From Amycolatopsis sp. EV170708-02-1 (lineage in GTDB: Bacteria; Actinomycetota; Actinomycetes; Mycobacteriales; Pseudonocardiaceae), in NCBI RefSeq assembly GCF_022479115.1, contig NZ_CP092497.1, forward strand, positions 1,240,001 to 1,304,000: a stretch of DNA of 64,000 bases. The letters are read 5' to 3'. Positions 48,703 to 58,421 of the stretch are shown here, piece after piece. The notes below the pieces were generated by a model that saw only the letters and a list, made by a program, of their open reading frames with translations, made no database searches and had not been told where the DNA came from. Both the position numbers and the translations under genes were made by a program. The number at the start of each line of letters is the position of its first letter. Positions within the stretch are counted from its first letter, which is position 1.

Positions 48703-49857
48703 TCAGCGGAGGAACGGTTCGTAGCGCCGCTGCTGGCGCAGCGCCTCGATCTGCTGCGTGGTGTCGAGCGAGACACCGACCAGGAAGACGAGGACCACCT
48801 GCACGGTCACCCCGGCGACGAGCAGCGTCGGGCCGACGCCCAGCAGGGCCAGACCGGCGACCGGGATCAGCGCGACCACTCCCAAGCCGAACGCCCCGAA
48901 GGCGATGATCCTTCGGTTCACGTACTCGAGGTACTCGGCGGTCCAGTTCCCCGGCCGGATCCCGGGGACGAAACCGCCCACCCGCACCAGCTCGCCCGCC
49001 ACCTTGTCCATGTCCTGCCGCACGGCCGCCCTCGCGAAGGCGAAGAGGCAGACGAGGACGAAGTAGGCCGCGATCCACCCGGGGCCTTCCAGGCCGAAGA
49101 AGAACACCGGCACCGACAGCAGCACCGCGGCGAGCACGGCCGGACTGTTCGCTTGGGGGAAGCGAAGGGGAATGTAGGACGGTGTCCCGCCGAAGGCGCG
49201 CCTGCCGATCATCCGCTTCGCGTACTGCACCGGGACGCGGCGCTGCCCCTGCGCGACGACGATCGTGATCACGGTGACCGACAGCGTCACCACGGCCATC
49301 ACCACGACGGCGGCCCAGCCCGTCTTTTCGTACAGGCGCAGGAACTCCGGCGGCAGCACCACCAGGACCTGGGCGAACAGCAGGATCCGGACACCGTCGC
49401 CGAACCCGCGGTCGGTGATCAGCTCGGTCAGCCGCTGGACCAGCGCGGTGCCCGCGGTCAGGCACGCCACCGTCACGGCTCCGTCCAGGACGTCCGGTCC
49501 GCCGGAGACGACCACGCCCACGGCGCCCAGCAGGCCGAGCACGACGACGAGCCGCCGCCGGTACCGCTTCAGCATCCGGGCGCCGGCTTCCCCTTCAGCC
49601 CGGAGTGCGGCCAGCCGCGGGATCAGGACGATCAGCGCTCGCAGGACGAACGGGGCGGCCAGGCAGGGCAGGACCCCGAACCCGAACACCGTGGCCAGGC
49701 GGCCGCCGGTGAGAAGGTCGAGGATCCACCGCAACGAGTGATCGACCAGCGGCAGGCGGGCCGTCTGAGGCATGGGCAGGCTCTGGCCGAGCCGGAACAG
49801 CACGATCACGCCCAGCGTGACCAGGATCCGGCGGCGGAGTGAGGTTCGGTCGTTCAT
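48703..49857 (-). CDS. Accessory SecY-like translocase channel
   Basis: A 384-residue, roughly ten-helix homologue of the protein-export channel SecY, but shorter than the usual 430-440. The first helix RRRILVTLGVIVLFRLGQSLPM follows the SecY pattern, and QGQRRVPVQYAKRMIGRR with YIPLRFPQANSPAVLAA is the diagnostic cytosolic-loop block. It lies convergent with the two secreted hydrolases and away from ribosomal genes, so it is a second, divergent SecY. No SecA, SecE or SecG copy is visible nearby. A specialised export role is inference; it may also be non-functional. Start ATG 49857. Confidence 0.8.
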   Translation of the reverse strand: MNDRTSLRRRILVTLGVIVLFRLGQSLPMPQTARLPLVDHSLRWILDLLTGGRLATVFGFGVLPCLAAPFVLRALIVLIPRLAALRAEGEAGARMLKRYRRRLVVVLGLLGAVGVVVSGGPDVLDGAVTVACLTAGTALVQRLTELITDRGFGDGVRILLFAQVLVVLPPEFLRLYEKTGWAAVVVMAVVTLSVTVITIVVAQGQRRVPVQYAKRMIGRRAFGGTPSYIPLRFPQANSPAVLAAVLLSVPVFFFGLEGPGWIAAYFVLVCLFAFARAAVRQDMDKVAGELVRVGGFVPGIRPGNWTAEYLEYVNRRIIAFGAFGLGVVALIPVAGLALLGVGPTLLVAGVTVQVVLVFLVGVSLDTTQQIEALRQQRRYEPFLR

Positions 49858-49909
49858 CGTGGCCCACGTTAGGAACCACCGATGAAATTACGATGACACC
49901 GCCCGTCGG

Positions 49910-50920
49910 TCAGAGCAGCGGCGCCCTCGACAAGGCTTCCCGGAGCTTGCCGAGCACCTCGTCCGCCGTGCCCTCCGCGGTGCACCCGGCGGCCTGGCGA
50001 TGTCCTCCGCCGCCCAGCTCCCCGGCCGCGGCCGACACGTCGACGCCACCCGCCGAACGCAGCGAGACCGTCCACCGCTGTCGCGGGCCGATCGGTGCGG
50101 CCTCCTTGAGCACCACGGCGACCCCGGCCTCGCGAACGGACCGGACGACGTCGACGACCGCTTCGACCTCCTCGGCACGGACGGACCGCGCGGCGTCGAG
50201 CGTCACGACCGCGTGCGCGAGGCCGAAGCCGCGCGCCTCGTCCGGTTCGAGCCGGGCTCCCGCGAGGACGTCCGAAAGCATCGGCAGCCACGCGAACGGG
50301 TGGTCGTCGACGATCTCGCGGACCACCTTGTCCGGGTCGACCCCGGCTTCGAGCAGCTTCGCGGCCATCAGATGGGTGGAGGGCCGGGCCCGGCGGAACC
50401 CGCTCGTGTCGGTGACGAGCCCCGCGTACAGGCACCGCGCGATCGGCTCGTCGATCTCGGCACCGAGCTCCTCCAGCAACGCGAACACGAGGACCGCGGT
50501 GGCTTCGGCGGTGTCGTCGACGACGTGGTGCGTGCCGTAGAAGACGTTGGACGCGTGGTGGTCGATCACCAGGACGTCGCCTCCCGCCGCGCGGACGGCG
50601 TCCACCCGCGGCGCGAGTTTCCCGAGCCTGCCCGGCGTGGGCGTGTCGAGCGCGATCAAGAGCCGTTCGCTCTCCGGCAGCTCGCTCGCGGGGACGTAGA
50701 GCCCGCCCTCGTCCAGGCTCCGCAGGGTTTCGGGCATCTCCTCGGGCTCGCCGACGGAGACGCGGACCTCGGCACCTCGCTGCTGAAGCGCCCGGCCCAG
50801 TGCCAGCGCGCTGCCGAGCGCGTCGGCGTCCGGGCGGACATGGCCGAGGAGGGTCACGTCGGTGGCGCCTGCCAGGAGGGCGGCGGCTTCCTTCAGGTTC
50901 GGCACTGGAGTGGCTGTCAC
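49910..50920 (-). CDS. nrnA: NrnA-like DHH phosphoesterase
   Basis: A 336-residue DHH/DHHA1 phosphoesterase. The motif HVRPDADALGSALALG supplies metal-binding Asp residues, and VLVIDHHASNVF is the DHH motif. Members degrade nanoRNA and dephosphorylate PAP, and some hydrolyse cyclic di-AMP or pApA. GTG 50920 begins MTATPVPNLKEAAALL. It lies 25 bp from a divergent methyltransferase start. In mycobacteria nrnA sits next to rbfA and dinF, matching this region. Confidence 0.92.
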   Translation of the reverse strand: MTATPVPNLKEAAALLAGATDVTLLGHVRPDADALGSALALGRALQQRGAEVRVSVGEPEEMPETLRSLDEGGLYVPASELPESERLLIALDTPTPGRLGKLAPRVDAVRAAGGDVLVIDHHASNVFYGTHHVVDDTAEATAVLVFALLEELGAEIDEPIARCLYAGLVTDTSGFRRARPSTHLMAAKLLEAGVDPDKVVREIVDDHPFAWLPMLSDVLAGARLEPDEARGFGLAHAVVTLDAARSVRAEEVEAVVDVVRSVREAGVAVVLKEAAPIGPRQRWTVSLRSAGGVDVSAAAGELGGGGHRQAAGCTAEGTADEVLGKLREALSRAPLL

Positions 50921-50928
50921 AATCAGTC

Positions 50929-50938
50929 AAGCTACGCT
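50929..50938. promoter_or_regulatory. Overlapping divergent -10 elements
   Basis: TAGCTT on the minus strand (50929-50934) lies 8 nt before nrnA GTG. TACGCT on the plus strand (50933-50938) lies 7 nt before the methyltransferase ATG. They share two bases in a 25-bp divergent gap, which leaves no room for ordinary leaders. Confidence 0.55.
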
Positions 50939-50945
50939 CTACCGG

Positions 50946-51989
50946 ATGTCCGAGTACGCGATCCTGGTCTACCCGTCCGCCAACCGGGTCTACACCGACT
51001 CCACCCCGGCCCTCCTGCGCGCGGAGCTGGCGGTGTTCGGTCTGTCCGCTTTGGAGACCGAGATCTCCGAGATCGGCGAGACGGAACTCGGCGGCGTCGG
51101 CTACCTCACCTTCACCACGCCTGCCCCGCTGAGCGAACGCGATCTCGCGCTCCTTTCGAACCTTTCGGCGCTGTACGCGCTGTTCGAACGCGGCGACGGC
51201 GTCCTGAAGCCGGTGACGATCAGCCCGCTCGCGAACTTCGACTCGGATCTGCTGACCATCCAGAAATACCCCGGCAAGACGAACGAGCTGTTCACCAAGC
51301 TCCTCGTCAACGTCACGCTCCTGTCGATGGCGGACCCGGCCGCCATGCTGGACAAGCCGCTGCACCTGCTCGACCCGCTCTGCGGCCGCGGCACCACGCT
51401 GAACCAGGCGATGATGTACGGCTTCGACGCCACCGGCCTCGACGTCGACGGCAAGGACTTCGACGCCTACGAGATGTTCGTCAAGACCTGGCTGAAGCAG
51501 AAGCGGATCAAGCACAGCGCCGAATCCGGCCAGGTGCGCCGCAACAAGGTCCGGCTCGGCAGGCGGCTCGACATCGGCTTCGGGATCACCAAGGAGCGGT
51601 ACAAGGCGGGCGAGGTGCGCAAGCTGAGCTACCTCAACTGCGACACACTCACCACCGACGAACTGCTGCGGCCGAACTCGGTGGACCTCATCGTCACCGA
51701 CGCCCCGTACGGCGTGCAGCACGGCAGCCACCGCACCCAGGACGCGTCGCTCGCGCGCAGCCCGCGCGACCTGCTCGCCGCCGCGGTCCCGGTGTGGACG
51801 CGGGTGCTGCGCCCGGGCGGCGCGCTCGGCATCTCGTGGAACACCAACGTCGCGCCGCGCGAGGAGCTCGCCGCGATCCTGGACAAGGCGGGCCTGGAGG
51901 TCCGCGAGGACGGCCCGTACGCCGGCTTCGCCCACCGGGTGGACCAGGCGATCGTGCGAGACCTGATCGTCGCGTCGAAACCCGCCTGA
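50946..51989 (+). CDS. TRM11-like SAM-dependent methyltransferase
   Basis: A 347-residue methyltransferase with an N-terminal RNA-binding-like region (about residues 1-130) and a Rossmann MTase domain. The SAM motif is LDPLCGRGTTLNQAMMYG followed by ATGLDVDGKDFDAYE, and the catalytic loop is VTDAPYGVQHGSH (DPPY-like). This matches the UPF0020/TRM11 group that methylates guanosine in tRNA or rRNA. ATG 50946 is the likely start; no Shine-Dalgarno, leaderless. Its RNA target is not known. Confidence 0.8.
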   Translation: MSEYAILVYPSANRVYTDSTPALLRAELAVFGLSALETEISEIGETELGGVGYLTFTTPAPLSERDLALLSNLSALYALFERGDGVLKPVTISPLANFDSDLLTIQKYPGKTNELFTKLLVNVTLLSMADPAAMLDKPLHLLDPLCGRGTTLNQAMMYGFDATGLDVDGKDFDAYEMFVKTWLKQKRIKHSAESGQVRRNKVRLGRRLDIGFGITKERYKAGEVRKLSYLNCDTLTTDELLRPNSVDLIVTDAPYGVQHGSHRTQDASLARSPRDLLAAAVPVWTRVLRPGGALGISWNTNVAPREELAAILDKAGLEVREDGPYAGFAHRVDQAIVRDLIVASKPA

Positions 51990-51998
51990 CCCCTTCTT

Positions 51999-52026
51999 CC
52001 GCGTTTCGCCCACTGAATGCGGTGGT
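51999..52026. repeat. Diverged left arm of family D repeat
   Basis: CCGCGTTTCGCCCACTGAAT at 51999 matches the left arm of the 40749 repeat except at a few bases, without its partner arm. Likely remnant. Confidence 0.5.
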
Positions 52027-52104
52027 CGGCATCGTGCACCAGGTCCGGGAAAGCCTCCGCCGCTACCTGTTCACGAGCCGGCCGGTGAGGGCGGGACGTG
52101 TCGC

Positions 52105-52149
52105 GAAAGCCACTTTCGGGACATCAGACGTCTCGAAAGTGGCTTTCGG
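52105..52149. terminator. 19-bp inverted repeat between convergent genes
   Basis: CGAAAGCCACTTTCGGGAC (52105-52123) pairs with 52131-52149 with one mismatch, loop 7 nt. Each arm has its own GAAAG...CTTTC dyad. Probable shared terminator of the methyltransferase and the convergent esterase. Confidence 0.75.
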
Positions 52150-52175
52150 GACACGGGAGCCGAAAGGCTCCGCGT

Positions 52176-53054
52176 TCAGGCGAGGCGCTCCCCCACGAAC
52201 TTCAGCACGTCGGGCATGATCTCGCGCCAGTAGTCGTCGTTGTGCGCGCCCGGGGTCATCTTCGCGACGGCGGGATCCAGGGCCTTGATGAGTTTGCGGT
52301 CCGCGCGGGCGAAGGGATCCGAATTGCCGCACCACACCCCCGTCGATGCGGCGGAAAGGTCGCCGGTGTGCAGCAGCGGCTCATGCGATTCCCACTGCGC
52401 GCGATCCGCGAAGACCTTGCGGGACTTGGCATCGGGCCAGCTGACGAACAGCGCCGCGCTGGCGACGGCGACGGCCTTGAGGTTCTTGTGGTCGCGGGCG
52501 TAGCGCAGGGCGCCGAAGCCGCCCATCGAGATCCCGAACATCGCCGACGGCGGCCGCAGCTGGCGCTGGGCGAGCCAGCCGGGCAGCTCGTCGGACAGCA
52601 TCCGCTGCGGGTCGTCGGCCTTGCCGACGTCCACCCAGTAATTGTCCCCGTCGACGGCGGCGACCGCGAAGCCGGGCAGCCCGGCCGCGACGGCCCGGTT
52701 CAGCGAGTCCTGCACGCCCAGGTTCAGGAACGTCCGGGCGTCGGCGCCGCGGCCGTGCAGGGCGACGCAGACCGGCATCCCGACCCGGGACACCCCGTCC
52801 GGCGCGATGATGACGAGGTTGACGTCACGGTTCCGCGCCGCCGACCGCATCTTCTGCACCGTGACCGCTTCGGTGAGCGGGGTCGGAGTGGTCGGCGGGG
52901 CCACCGGCGGCGGCCCCACCAGAGGTGGTTTCTCGGCGCCGCAAGCGGAAAGCAGCGCCGAGCCGCCGAGAGCCGCGGCTCCCAGCAGGAGACCACGCCG
53001 GCTCACGGCGTGGTCCGCTCCCTCAGCGACGGGTCTCCTCGTCGGCGAACTCAT
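52176..53054 (-). CDS. Tat-exported lipoprotein esterase (alpha/beta hydrolase)
   Basis: A 292-residue protein. A twin-arginine signal ([20 protein letters not shown]) ends in lipobox LSAC. The mature domain is an esterase of the feruloyl/PHB-depolymerase type, with oxyanion region [16 protein letters not shown], nucleophile elbow [14 protein letters not shown] and a late histidine in [15 protein letters not shown] 53054 overlaps the rbfA end by 32 bp, so it is probably read with rbfA. Substrate unknown. Confidence 0.85.
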   Translation of the reverse strand: MSSPTRRPVAEGADHAVSRRGLLLGAAALGGSALLSACGAEKPPLVGPPPVAPPTTPTPLTEAVTVQKMRSAARNRDVNLVIIAPDGVSRVGMPVCVALHGRGADARTFLNLGVQDSLNRAVAAGLPGFAVAAVDGDNYWVDVGKADDPQRMLSDELPGWLAQRQLRPPSAMFGISMGGFGALRYARDHKNLKAVAVASAALFVSWPDAKSRKVFADRAQWESHEPLLHTGDLSAASTGVWCGNSDPFARADRKLIKALDPAVAKMTPGAHNDDYWREIMPDVLKFVGERLA

Positions 53055-53499
53055 CGTCTTCGGCCTCTTCCCGCGGCGGCTTGTACGGGTCGGCTTCGCC
53101 GGCGTGCTGCGCCCCAGTGGCCCGCCGGGCGACCTCCGCATCGGCTTCCCGCGCCTTCGCGAGAAGATCCTCGATGCGCTTGGCGTCCTCAGGAATACTG
53201 TCGGCCACGAAGGCCAGCGTCGGAGTGTAGCGGACTCCAGTGCCCTGACCGACCTTCGTGCGCAGGACCCCGCGGGCGGATTCGAGCGCCGCCGCGGCAC
53301 CGGCGTGGTCGGGCGTGGACTCCAGGTTCTCGCCGAGCACCGTGTAGTAGACCGTGGCGTCGTGCAGATCCGCCGTGATCTTCGTGTCGGTGATCGTCAC
53401 GTGGTTGAGCCGCGGATCCTTGATGTCGTGCTCGATCGCGTGCGCGACGATCTGCGAGATCCGCTTGGCGAGCTTACGAGCCCGAGCGGGGTCGGCCAT
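53023..53499 (-). CDS. rbfA: Ribosome-binding factor A
   Basis: RbfA assists maturation of the 30S subunit at the 5' end of 16S rRNA. The 158-residue protein begins [20 protein letters not shown], contains [21 protein letters not shown] and [19 protein letters not shown], and ends in an acidic tail ([17 protein letters not shown]). The tail overlaps the start of the esterase gene. It follows infB and the DUF503 gene in the order known from actinobacteria. Confidence 0.95.
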   Translation of the reverse strand: MADPARARKLAKRISQIVAHAIEHDIKDPRLNHVTITDTKITADLHDATVYYTVLGENLESTPDHAGAAAALESARGVLRTKVGQGTGVRYTPTLAFVADSIPEDAKRIEDLLAKAREADAEVARRATGAQHAGEADPYKPPREEAEDDEFADEETRR

Positions 53500-53526
53500 G
53501 GGGTTTCGTCTCCTCGAAAGATTTGC

Positions 53527-53820
53527 TCAGTCGTCCGGGCCGAGCAGCCGGTGGCGTGTGGAGAGCAGTTCGAACTCCGGTCTTCCGGCCACGAGGCGCT
53601 CACACGAGTCGAGCACGTCACGAACGTGCTCGCCACTCGCCGCGACCACGGCCACACCGATCAGCGCGCGCCGGTGCAGGTCTTGATGGCCGGCTTCGGC
53701 GACGGAGACGTCGAAACGCCTGCGCACCTCGGCCAGCACCGGTTTGATCACGGATCGCTTCTGCTTGAGCGAGTGGACGTCGCCCAGCAGGATGTCGAGC
53801 TCAAGAGCTCCTACGAACAT
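53527..53820 (-). CDS. DUF503 (YlxP-like) protein
   Basis: A 97-residue ferredoxin-like-fold protein of the DUF503 family, next to infB and rbfA in many genomes. The block GALELDILLGDVHSLKQKRS is diagnostic. Later segments are VSVAEAGHQDLHRRALIGVA and FELLSTRHRLL. ATG 53820 has no Shine-Dalgarno; it lies 29 bp past the infB terminator arm. Role probably in ribosome assembly (inference from neighbours). Confidence 0.85.
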   Translation of the reverse strand: MFVGALELDILLGDVHSLKQKRSVIKPVLAEVRRRFDVSVAEAGHQDLHRRALIGVAVVAASGEHVRDVLDSCERLVAGRPEFELLSTRHRLLGPDD

Positions 53821-53849
53821 GGGGGGTTCTGGGTTGTTTCGAAGGTGAA

Positions 53850-53885
53850 GCGGCGCTCCCCCGCCCAGATGCGGAGGAGCGCCGC
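53850..53885 (-). terminator. infB terminator hairpin
   Basis: GCGGCGCTCC (53850-53859) and GGAGCGCCGC (53876-53885), perfect 10-bp arms with a 16-nt loop, 9 bp past the infB stop. Confidence 0.75.
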
Positions 53886-53894
53886 CCGTGTCAC

Positions 53895-56800
53895 TTACGC
53901 ACGCGGCTTTTCGCGCTGCTCGTAGGTCTCGATGATGTCGCCGACCTTGAGGTCGCTGTACGACCCCAGCGTCAGACCACACTCGTACCCGTCGCGAACC
54001 TCGACCACGTCGTCCTTGAACCGCCGCAGCGAGCTGATCGGCAGGTTCTCGGCGATGACGGTCGCGTCGCGAAGCAGACGTGCCCGCGCGTTGCGGCGGA
54101 TCTCGCCCGAGACGACGAGACAACCGGCGATGGTGCCGATCTTCGACGACTTGAAGACGTCGCGGATCTCCGCCTTGCCGAGCTCGACCTCTTCGTACTC
54201 CGGCTTGAGCATGCCCTTCAGAGCCTGCTCGATCTCCTCGATCGCCTGGTAGATGACCGTGTAGTACCGGACGTCGACGCCTTCGCGGGTGGCCCGCTCG
54301 GTCGCCTTGCCCTGCGCACGGACGTTGAAGCCCAGGACGATCGCGTCGGACGCGGTCGCCAGGTCGATGTCGGACTCGGTGACTCCACCGACACCGCGGT
54401 GCACGACGTTGAGTTCGACGTCGTCGCCGACCTCGAGCTGCACCAGCGAGGCTTCGAGCGCCTCGACGGTACCGGAGTTGTCACCCTTGATGATCAGGTT
54501 GAGGCTGTTCGTCTCCTTCAAGGCGGAGTCGAGGTCCTCGAGGCTGACCCGCTTGCGACGCGACGCGTTGAGGGCGTTGCGCGTCCGGGCGGAGCGGCGC
54601 TCGGCGATCTGCCGGGCGACGCGGTCCTCGTCGACCACCAGGAAGGTGTCGCCCGCACCCGGCACCGAGGTGAACCCGATGACCTGGACGGGACGCGACG
54701 GGTACGCCTCGGTGACGTCGACGTTGTGCTCGTCGACCATCCGGCGGACGCGGCCGTAGGCGTCACCCGCCACGACCGAGTCACCGACGCGCAGCGTGCC
54801 TCGCTGGACCAGCACCGTGGCCACCGGACCGCGGCCGCGGTCGAGGTGGGCCTCGATCGCGACACCCTGGGCCTCCATGTCCGGGTTGGCCCGGAGGTCC
54901 AGGGCGGCGTCGGCGGTCAGCAGGATCGCCTCGAGCAGGCCGTCGATGTTGATGTTCTGCCGCGCGGAGATCTCGACGAACATCGTGTCGCCGCCGTACT
55001 CCTCGGCGACCAGGCCGTACTCGGTCAGCTGCTGCCGGATCTTGTCCGGGTTCGCGCCTTCCTTGTCGATCTTGTTGATCGCGACCACGATCGGCGCCTT
55101 GGCGGCCTGCGCGTGGTTGATCGCCTCGACCGTCTGCGGCATCACACCGTCGTCGGCCGCCACCACGATCACCGCGATGTCGGTCGAGTTGGCACCACGG
55201 GCACGCATGGCGGTGAACGCCTCGTGACCCGGGGTGTCGATGAAGGTGATCAGGCGCGGGGTGCCCTCGAGCTCGGTCTCGATCTGGTAGGCGCCGATGT
55301 GCTGGGTGATGCCACCGGCTTCACCTTCGCGCACCTTCGTCTTGCGGATCGTGTCGAGCAGGCGGGTCTTACCGTGGTCGACGTGACCCATGATGGTCAC
55401 GACCGGCGGGCGGACCTGCAGATCCTCTTCCTCACCCGCGTCTTCGCCGTAGGTGATGTCGAAGGTCTCGAGCAGCTCCCGGTCCTCTTCCTCGGGACTG
55501 ACGACCTGAACGTTGTAGTTCATTTCGCCGCCGAGCAGTTCCAGGATGTCGTCGGACACCGACTGCGTCGCCGTGACCATCTCACCGAGGTGGAAGAGCA
55601 CCTGCACCAGCGAAGCCGGGTTGGCGTCGATCTTCTCGGCGAAGTCGGTCAGCGAGGCACCACGCGGGAGACGGATCGTCTCGCCCTGCCCCTTGGGCAG
55701 ACGGACACCACCGACGCTGGGCGCCTGCATGTTGTCCATGTACTCCTGGCGCTTCTGCCGCTTCGACTTGCGGCCCTTGCGCGAGGGGCCACCGGGACGC
55801 CCGAAGGCACCCGCGGTACCGCCACGGCCACCGGGGCCGCCACGACCGCCGCCGCCACCACGGAAGCCGCCGCCACCGGCCGGGGCGCCGCCCCCACCGG
55901 GACCGCCGCCACCGGGACGGAAACCGCCGCCACCGCCGCCGGGACGGAAACCGCCACCGCCGCCGCCACCACCGGGACCGCCGCGGAAACCTCCGCCGCC
56001 GCCACCGGGACCGCCACGAGCGCCGCCACCGGGTCCACCACGGGCTCCGCCGCCAGGACCACCACGGCCGCCACCGGGACCACCGGCCGGACGGGCCGGA
56101 CGGCCCGGCATCATGCCGGGGTTCGGCCGCGGGGGCATGTTGCCCGGGCTCGGCCGGTTACCGCCGGGCGCGCCGCCACCGGGACGGGGAGCCGGACGGT
56201 CGCCGCCCTGGCCACCGCCGGGACGCGGCGGGCGGTTGTCGCCGCCCTGCTGGCCGCCACCGGGACGGGGGCCGGACGGACGCGGGGCCGGGGAACCGGA
56301 ACCCACACCGAACGGGTTGTTGCCGACGCGCGGGGTGCGCGGGCCGGGCTTCGGACCGCCGGGCTTGGGGCCCTGCGGCTTGGGCGGCACGACCGAACCC
56401 TGCGACGGCGTCTGGGACGCGGGCGGGGTGGCCGGTGCCGGGGGGACGTCCTTGGCCGGTTCGGCCTTCTTCGGCTCGGCCGGAGCGGCCTTCGCCGCCG
56501 GAGCGACCTCTTCCTTGGGCGCCGGCGGCCGGGGGCCGGGGCGCGGACCCGGGCGGGCGCCCGGGGTGGCGGGCCGGGACGGCTGCTGCGCCGGAGCCGA
56601 CGGAGCGGACGCCGCCGGGGCGGCCTCGGACTTCGCCGCGGGCGCGGGCTGAGCCTGCTTCGCGGCCGGAGCCGGGGCGGCGGGCTTCGCGGGAGGCGCG
56701 GGCGAAGGGCGCGGGCCGGGGGTCGGAACCGGCTTCTTCTTGCCGTCCTTCGACGGGTACGCGTCACGGAGACGGCGGGCGACCGGCGCCTCGACGGTGG

Positions 56801-56909
56801 ACGACGCGGACTTCACGAACTCGCCCTGTTCCTTCAACTTGGCGAGAACTTCCTTGCTGGTGATGCCGAGCTCTTTCGCGAGCTCATGTACTCGGGCCTT
56901 GCCTGGCAC
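53895..56909 (-). CDS. infB: Translation initiation factor IF-2
   Basis: IF-2 is the GTPase that delivers fMet-tRNA to the 30S subunit. The 1004-residue protein starts [15 protein letters not shown] (IF2_N). About 320 residues of low-complexity Pro/Ala/Gly/Arg sequence (GGGGPRG-type runs) follow, then a second IF2_N-like segment ([19 protein letters not shown]). The GTPase G1 is [12 protein letters not shown] near residue 505, followed by DTPGHEAF and NKIDK, then domains II-IV. GTG 56909 was chosen over ATG 56921 because GAGGAG is at the right spacing and homology starts there. Last gene of the rimP-nusA-ylxR-infB operon. Confidence 0.96.
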   Translation of the reverse strand: MPGKARVHELAKELGITSKEVLAKLKEQGEFVKSASSTVEAPVARRLRDAYPSKDGKKKPVPTPGPRPSPAPPAKPAAPAPAAKQAQPAPAAKSEAAPAASAPSAPAQQPSRPATPGARPGPRPGPRPPAPKEEVAPAAKAAPAEPKKAEPAKDVPPAPATPPASQTPSQGSVVPPKPQGPKPGGPKPGPRTPRVGNNPFGVGSGSPAPRPSGPRPGGGQQGGDNRPPRPGGGQGGDRPAPRPGGGAPGGNRPSPGNMPPRPNPGMMPGRPARPAGGPGGGRGGPGGGARGGPGGGARGGPGGGGGGFRGGPGGGGGGGGFRPGGGGGGFRPGGGGPGGGGAPAGGGGFRGGGGGRGGPGGRGGTAGAFGRPGGPSRKGRKSKRQKRQEYMDNMQAPSVGGVRLPKGQGETIRLPRGASLTDFAEKIDANPASLVQVLFHLGEMVTATQSVSDDILELLGGEMNYNVQVVSPEEEDRELLETFDITYGEDAGEEEDLQVRPPVVTIMGHVDHGKTRLLDTIRKTKVREGEAGGITQHIGAYQIETELEGTPRLITFIDTPGHEAFTAMRARGANSTDIAVIVVAADDGVMPQTVEAINHAQAAKAPIVVAINKIDKEGANPDKIRQQLTEYGLVAEEYGGDTMFVEISARQNINIDGLLEAILLTADAALDLRANPDMEAQGVAIEAHLDRGRGPVATVLVQRGTLRVGDSVVAGDAYGRVRRMVDEHNVDVTEAYPSRPVQVIGFTSVPGAGDTFLVVDEDRVARQIAERRSARTRNALNASRRKRVSLEDLDSALKETNSLNLIIKGDNSGTVEALEASLVQLEVGDDVELNVVHRGVGGVTESDIDLATASDAIVLGFNVRAQGKATERATREGVDVRYYTVIYQAIEEIEQALKGMLKPEYEEVELGKAEIRDVFKSSKIGTIAGCLVVSGEIRRNARARLLRDATVIAENLPISSLRRFKDDVVEVRDGYECGLTLGSYSDLKVGDIIETYEQREKPRA

Positions 56910-57054
56910 AGCTCTCCTCATCTGGGGAGGCCGGCGGCAGACCCGCAGACCTCGTCCTATTGTCGCGCGTTCATTGATTCAGCTTCACGGCTGACTCATG
57001 ACGGGTCGACCTGCTTCCTGATTCCATCCGGCACCGGGGATGTCCCGGCGCCCT

Positions 57055-57384
57055 TTAGCCTTCGGCGTGCCGCTCCAGGCGTTCGTGGACACCCTGGGCG
57101 TCGAGCGACCCTGGAACACGAAGTGCTCGGGGGAACGCCCTGCGCCGCTCGGCCTTGGCCAGACAGTCCGGCACGGGATGCAACCAGGCACCCCGGCCCG
57201 GCAACCGCCGACGTTCGTCGACGATCAACCGACCGTCCGCCGCGACCACTCGCAGCAACTCGCCGATCAAGGCCCGCTTACGGCAACCCACACAAGTACG
57301 GACCGGGGCTTCCCGGTCATGCTGGAGGTCGGTTCCCGGCCGCGAGCTCTGAACCACTCGTAAGTCTAGCGCTTCGACCTTCAC
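57055..57384 (-). CDS. YlxR-family RNA-binding protein (DUF448)
   Basis: A 109-residue protein with the YlxR core [20 protein letters not shown] (two cysteines) and [18 protein letters not shown]. YlxR proteins bind RNA and have been linked to RNase P regulation and transcription. The start ATG 57384 overlaps the nusA stop as ATGA. A 28-residue leader precedes the core, so a shorter start is possible. Conserved place between nusA and infB. The 145-bp gap to infB has no gene. Confidence 0.9.
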   Translation of the reverse strand: MKVEALDLRVVQSSRPGTDLQHDREAPVRTCVGCRKRALIGELLRVVAADGRLIVDERRRLPGRGAWLHPVPDCLAKAERRRAFPRALRVPGSLDAQGVHERLERHAEG

Positions 57385-58421
57385 TCAGCCGAACCGGTTG
57401 CCGCGGCGGGCCGCGCCTGCCCGGCGTGTGCTTCGTCACCCTGCTCGGGAGCGGCGTCGCTGCGGATGTCGATCCGCCAGCCGGTGAGCCGGGCGGCCAG
57501 ACGGGCGTTCTGCCCCTCCTTGCCGATCGCGAGCGAAAGCTGGAAGTCCGGGACGACGACGCGAGCGGTCTTGGCCCGCTCGTCGACGACCCGTACCGAC
57601 ACAACCTTCGCGGGCGACAGCGCATTCCCGACGAACTTCGCCGGGTCGTCGGAGTAGTCGATGATGTCGATCTTCTCGCCGGCCAGCTCGCTCATCACGT
57701 TGCGCACGCGCGCCCCGACCGGGCCGATGCAGGCGCCCTTGGCGTTGACGCCGGGCACCGTCGAGCGGACCGCGATCTTGGTCCGGTGTCCCGGTTCCCG
57801 CGCGACGGCGGCGATCTCGACCGTGCCGTCGGCGATCTCGGGGACTTCGAGGGCGAAGAGCTTGTGCACCAGCTTCGGATGCGAACGCGACAGCGTGATC
57901 TGCGGGCCCCGGTTGCCGCGCGAGACGGTGACGACGTAGGCCTTGATCCGGTCGCCGTGCTCGTAGGTCTCGCCGGGCACCTGCTCGATCGCGGGCAGCA
58001 CGCCCTCGATGTCGCCGACCTGGATGACGACCATGCCGCGGGCGTTGGCGCGGGCGTCGCGCTGCACCACGCCTGCCACGAGCTCGTTCTCCTTGGCGGA
58101 GAACTCGCCGAAGGTCTTCTCGTGCTCGGCGTCGCGCAGGCGCTGCAGGATGACCTGCCGCGCGGTGGTCGCGGCGATCCGCCCGAAGCCTTCGGGGGTG
58201 TCGTCCCATTCCTCGTCGGTCTGGCCGTCCGGGGTGAGGGTGTGCGCGAGGACGCGGACCAGCCCGCTCTTGCGATCGATGTCGATCCTGGCGTGCGGCT
58301 GGTGGCCCTCGGTGTGCTTGTACGCGGTGAGCAGCGCGGTTTCGATCGCTTCGATCACCGTCTCGAAGGGGATGTCCTTGTCCCGTTCGATCGCGCGCAG
58401 CGCGGCGATGTCGACGTTCAC
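57381..58421 (-). CDS. nusA: Transcription termination/antitermination factor NusA
   Basis: NusA binds RNA polymerase and nascent RNA to control pausing, termination and rRNA antitermination. The 346-residue protein has an N-terminal polymerase-binding domain ([20 protein letters not shown]), S1, then two KH domains ([20 protein letters not shown] and [20 protein letters not shown]). It lacks the acidic C-terminal repeats of enterics, as is usual in actinobacteria. Start overlaps rimP by ATGA; end overlaps ylxR. Confidence 0.97.
   Translation of the reverse strand: MNVDIAALRAIERDKDIPFETVIEAIETALLTAYKHTEGHQPHARIDIDRKSGLVRVLAHTLTPDGQTDEEWDDTPEGFGRIAATTARQVILQRLRDAEHEKTFGEFSAKENELVAGVVQRDARANARGMVVIQVGDIEGVLPAIEQVPGETYEHGDRIKAYVVTVSRGNRGPQITLSRSHPKLVHKLFALEVPEIADGTVEIAAVAREPGHRTKIAVRSTVPGVNAKGACIGPVGARVRNVMSELAGEKIDIIDYSDDPAKFVGNALSPAKVVSVRVVDERAKTARVVVPDFQLSLAIGKEGQNARLAARLTGWRIDIRSDAAPEQGDEAHAGQARPAAATGSAE

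Noticed and set aside
45966..48776. A 936-codon open frame on the minus strand across both hydrolase genes
   Set aside because: It is an antisense shadow of the repeated, G/C-rich FG-GAP coding sequence; it shows repetitive Val/Ala/Gly/Asp composition and no domain, while the plus-strand proteins have signal peptides and clear motifs.
42831..49857. A secondary-metabolite cluster signalled by the SARP gene
   Set aside because: No synthase, NRPS/PKS or tailoring genes lie nearby; neighbours are wall-hydrolase and export genes.
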